Shown one piece after another: positions 61,955 to 64,000 of a stretch of 64,000 nucleotides of DNA. Each line of letters opens with the position of its first letter. Position 1 is the first letter of the stretch. Source of the stretch: Poriferisodalis sp965208485 (GTDB lineage Bacteria; Actinomycetota; Acidimicrobiia; Acidimicrobiales; Poriferisodalaceae). Below the pieces are notes generated by a model. It was not told the origin of the DNA, did not search any database, and was given only the letters and a program-made list of their open reading frames with translations. A program made the position numbers and the translations under genes. The stretch spans positions 2,914,001 through 2,978,000 of the forward strand of contig NZ_OZ242344.1 in assembly GCF_965208485.1 (NCBI RefSeq), written 5' to 3'.

Positions 61955-62286
61955 CGGTCGAGCCGGACATCGAGCGCATCGCCGACGGCCACCCCCCAAC
62001 GCTCGAATGCGCCCGCTCGAGCCTCGATCACCGACCGGGCCGCGAGGCGAGGCCGACCGATCCGCCCCGGCGGCATCGTCACGATGCCGATCACGCACCC
62101 GTCAGCGTCCACGAACGCCACGTCGATGTCGAAGCTCATTCCGATGGTGTGCACGGCGCGGCACCGCTCGATCAGCAACGCCCCGATCAGGTCGTCACGC
62201 CCCAGCAGGCCCCGGCGGCGTTCCGAACGGGCACGAGCGACCTCGAGGCTCGCCACCACCCGGTCCCCGCACGCCAGCCACGGCAT
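61951..62286 (-). CDS. DUF192 family protein
   Basis: 111 residues. RSERRRGLLGRDDLIGALLI near 20-39 and RAVHTIGMSFDIDVAFVDAD near 43-62 are the family core. Function unknown; many relatives are secreted, but this one has no signal peptide. Coupled to rsmI by ATGA. Confidence 0.85.
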   Translation of the reverse strand: MPWLACGDRVVASLEVARARSERRRGLLGRDDLIGALLIERCRAVHTIGMSFDIDVAFVDADGCVIGIVTMPPGRIGRPRLAARSVIEARAGAFERWGVAVGDALDVRLDR

Positions 62287-62288
62287 GG

Positions 62289-63398
62289 CTACACGTTGAA
62301 GCGGAACTCCACGACGTCGCCGTCGCGCATCGGATAGTCCTTCCCCTCGATTCGCAGCCGACCGGCGTCACGCGCTGCAGCCCACGAACCCAAGTCCAGC
62401 AGCTCAGACCAGTTGATCACCTCGGCCCGGATGAAGCCGCGCTCAAAGTCGGTGTGAATCCGCCCAGCGCACTGCGGTGCCCGCCAGCCGGCACGGAATG
62501 TCCAAGCGCGGGATTCCTTCTCGCCCGTGGTGAGGAAAGTGCGCAAGCCCAGCAAGCCGTGTGCTGCAGTGACGAATCGCTCCAGAGCGCCCTCGCCCAA
62601 GCCGAGTCCTTTCAGCATCTCAGCGCGCCCATCCGGATCGAGCTGCGCTGCTTCTGCTTCGAGTTGCACGCACAGCGGCAGCACGGTGGCGCCTGGCAGC
62701 TCGGCCTCGATGGGCACAGCCAGCCCGTCGGCTTCGTCAAGCTGATCTTCGCCGAGGTTCAGCACCGCCATGACCGGCTTGTCGGTGAGCAAGAAGTGGC
62801 TTCGCAGCGCTGCTCGGAACGGATGCGCATCAGAGCCGTCGCAGGTCGCGGCCATCGGCCAGGCCCGGAACAGCGGCGTACCAGCCTCGAGATGCTCGAG
62901 CGCCGCCTCCAGTGCCACCACTTCGGCGGCGAGCGCGCCATCGGACGGCTGGCTTCGTGATGCCTTGCGCCGCCTGTCGATCCGCAACTCCACAGACTCC
63001 AAGTCGGCGAGTGTCAACTCCGTCTCGACAATGCGCAGGTGCTCGAGCGGGTCAGCCGGGCCGGGCACATCCGGATCACCGAAAGCGCGCAGCACGAACA
63101 CGATCGCGTCGACCTCGCGGATACCGGCCAGGAAACGGTTGCCGAGCCCCTCGCCCTTGCTGGCGCCTTCCACCAGACCGCCGATGTCGATGAATTCGGT
63201 CGTCGTCGGCACCACCTTGCGGCTCGAACTCATCGCGGCCAGCGCCTCGAGCCGCGCGTCCGGTACGCGGGCGACGCCGACGTTGAGATCGGTGGTGGCG
63301 AACGCGTATGGCGCCGCCAGCGCACCGCCGACGGCGAGGGAGTTGAACAGCGACGACTTTCCCGCATTGGGCAGGCCGACGAACCCAAAGCGCTCCAT
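62289..63398 (-). CDS. ychF: Redox-regulated ribosome-binding ATPase
   Basis: OBG-type ATPase, 369 residues. P-loop GLPNAGKSSLFNS at 8-20, ATTDLNVGVARVPD near 35-48, DIGGLVEGASKGEGLGNRFL near 71-90 and AVLNLGEDQLD near 215-225 in place of NKxD, which explains ATP preference. C-terminal TGS domain LRTFLTTGEKESRAWTFRAG near 275-294 and DYPMRDGDVVEFRFNV. Binds the 70S ribosome; regulated by oxidation in E. coli. Confidence 0.96.
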   Translation of the reverse strand: MERFGFVGLPNAGKSSLFNSLAVGGALAAPYAFATTDLNVGVARVPDARLEALAAMSSSRKVVPTTTEFIDIGGLVEGASKGEGLGNRFLAGIREVDAIVFVLRAFGDPDVPGPADPLEHLRIVETELTLADLESVELRIDRRRKASRSQPSDGALAAEVVALEAALEHLEAGTPLFRAWPMAATCDGSDAHPFRAALRSHFLLTDKPVMAVLNLGEDQLDEADGLAVPIEAELPGATVLPLCVQLEAEAAQLDPDGRAEMLKGLGLGEGALERFVTAAHGLLGLRTFLTTGEKESRAWTFRAGWRAPQCAGRIHTDFERGFIRAEVINWSELLDLGSWAAARDAGRLRIEGKDYPMRDGDVVEFRFNV

Positions 63399-63714
63399 CG
63401 CCCGGCGAGGCTAGTGGTATGTCTGAGGTTTGCTCGCGGGGTGCCACCCGCTGTTCGCGCGGGTCAGAGGACCAGCGCACCGCGCAACGAAACCCGCGAC
63501 GCACCACTAGCAGGATGCCGAAAAGTCGATTTTCGGGCGGTGTCCAGTTGCAAACCCGCAGGTCAGGGGCTTGCGCTTCCGGCCAGACCTACATATTCCA
63601 GACCTACATATTTCAGTGCCGCCTAGAGCATGCGGCGAGTGCACTGACACGTCAAAGTCCAACTCTATGGTGTTGCCCGCTGGACTGGGTCGGATCAGTT
63701 ACAGGAGATCGAAG
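63399..63714. other. 316-bp intergenic region before the right-edge secreted gene
   Basis: No gene. It contains the 15-bp tandem duplication CCAGACCTACATATT at 63583-63597 and 63598-63612 and an AT-richer stretch around it, possibly the promoter of the next gene. No clear -35/-10 pair. Confidence 0.6.
63583..63612. repeat. 15-bp exact tandem duplication
   Basis: CCAGACCTACATATT occurs twice without spacer in the gap between ychF and the edge gene, about 100 bp before its start. Two adjacent sites of a regulator are possible. Confidence 0.85.
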
Positions 63715-63843
63715 ATGCGCAGGAGGCGGACGAACACTGCGCTGACCGCGGCGATTGCACTGCTGACAGCGTCGCTCGTCGTGGTGTCCGTGGCAGTCGC
63801 TGTCGGGTCGCTGCGTGATCGCCGACGCGGGGGTCGACCCTGA
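63715..63843 (+). CDS. Signal-peptide-like ORF at the start of an edge gene
   Basis: 42 codons from ATG 63715 (AGGAG 8 bases upstream). Basic start MRRRRTNTALTAA, hydrophobic core IALLTASLVVVSVAVAV, then stop. A partial frame starting at 63815 continues the protein-like sequence in another phase. Either this is the signal peptide of that gene with a frameshift near 63800-63815, or a separate small membrane protein. Confidence 0.5.
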   Translation: MRRRRTNTALTAAIALLTASLVVVSVAVAVGSLRDRRRGGRP

Positions 63844-64000
63844 GGCCCTTCAGCGGACGGCGTACATCATCACGCAGATGCTCGCGAACCGGCCCGATGT
63901 CATCGAGCAGATGGCCCGCTGGACCTACGTCGTAGTCGGCAAGACACAGCTGCTCATCAGCAGTGTGCCCGAGGTCCGGGCGCTGCCGCAGCAGCTGATC
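63815..64000 (+). CDS. Partial secreted protein of unknown function, runs off the window
   Basis: Open from GTG 63815 to the edge (62 codons). VIADAGVDPEALQRTAYIIT, then MLANRPDVIEQMARW and VVVGKTQLLISSVPEV resemble the first domain of secreted actinobacterial proteins with a signal peptide and a 'deterioration of vessel'-like stretch (DPEALQ, RPDV, VxGxxQ, P). The preceding signal-peptide ORF is offset by one base. No function can be given. Confidence 0.5.
   Translation, partial: MIADAGVDPEALQRTAYIITQMLANRPDVIEQMARWTYVVVGKTQLLISSVPEVRALPQQLI

Overview
High-GC actinobacterial DNA, most likely from the Acidimicrobiia. The lineage call is inference, based on the gene content: a DUF222/HNH 13E12-type protein, a split menaquinol bc complex with an operon-borne ferredoxin, a MenJ-type reductase, frequent GTG starts and a G+C-rich third codon position. 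The window is mostly energy metabolism, with a small scarred accessory region at the left end.

Layout. 1-9.5 kb: a partial AlbA_2/RecG-like regulator behind a run of iterated operator-like repeats, acetyl-CoA synthetase, a decayed ISL3-family insertion sequence beside a truncated SwmB-like domain and a truncated PIN toxin, then cobinamide salvage genes (cbiZ, cbiB) and a DUF222-HNH protein. 10-22.3 kb (minus strand): an 11-gene complex I operon nuoABCDHIJKLMN that lacks nuoEFG, followed by a MidA/NDUFAF7-type complex I methyltransferase. 22.6-33 kb: a self-contained PTS island. A plus-strand operon codes for mannitol-type IIC, IIB, IIA, HPr and an unknown 100-residue protein. A minus-strand operon codes for a dehydrogenase with two Rossmann regions, a PfkB kinase, a membrane protein, Enzyme I and a PRD regulator. 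33-36 kb: single accessory genes (a repeat-rich secreted protein, a HAD protein, a vapBC pair). 36-52.6 kb (minus): a second, complete 14-gene complex I operon nuoA-N. 52.6-58.2 kb (minus, just upstream of nuoA2): a menaquinol:cytochrome c reductase operon with a b6-type split cytochrome b, a Rieske protein, a diheme cytochrome c and a ferredoxin, with a monoheme cytochrome c gene diverging from it. 59.4-63.4 kb: a menaquinone/geranylgeranyl reductase, then rsmI, a DUF192 gene and ychF. A secreted-protein gene runs off the right edge.

How it fits together. The 14-subunit complex would oxidise NADH and reduce menaquinone. The 11-subunit complex must take electrons from another donor (ferredoxin is the usual guess). 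The bc complex passes menaquinol electrons to c-type cytochromes, and the MenJ-type enzyme tailors the quinone. The PTS island carries its own HPr and Enzyme I, so it could take up and phosphorylate a polyol and feed it into glycolysis under one PRD regulator.

The most unusual signal is in the complex I operons. Where neighbouring nuo genes do not touch, most of the gaps are filled by a short ORF that overlaps the upstream stop and the downstream start (GTGA, ATGA, TGATG or TAGTG). At nuoC2/nuoD2 this has grown into three tandem 107-bp units, each a complete 35-codon mini-ORF. nuoA2 also ends in five exact 30-bp repeats. Separately, a 70-bp element is shared by the PTS operon leader and a small secreted-protein gene.
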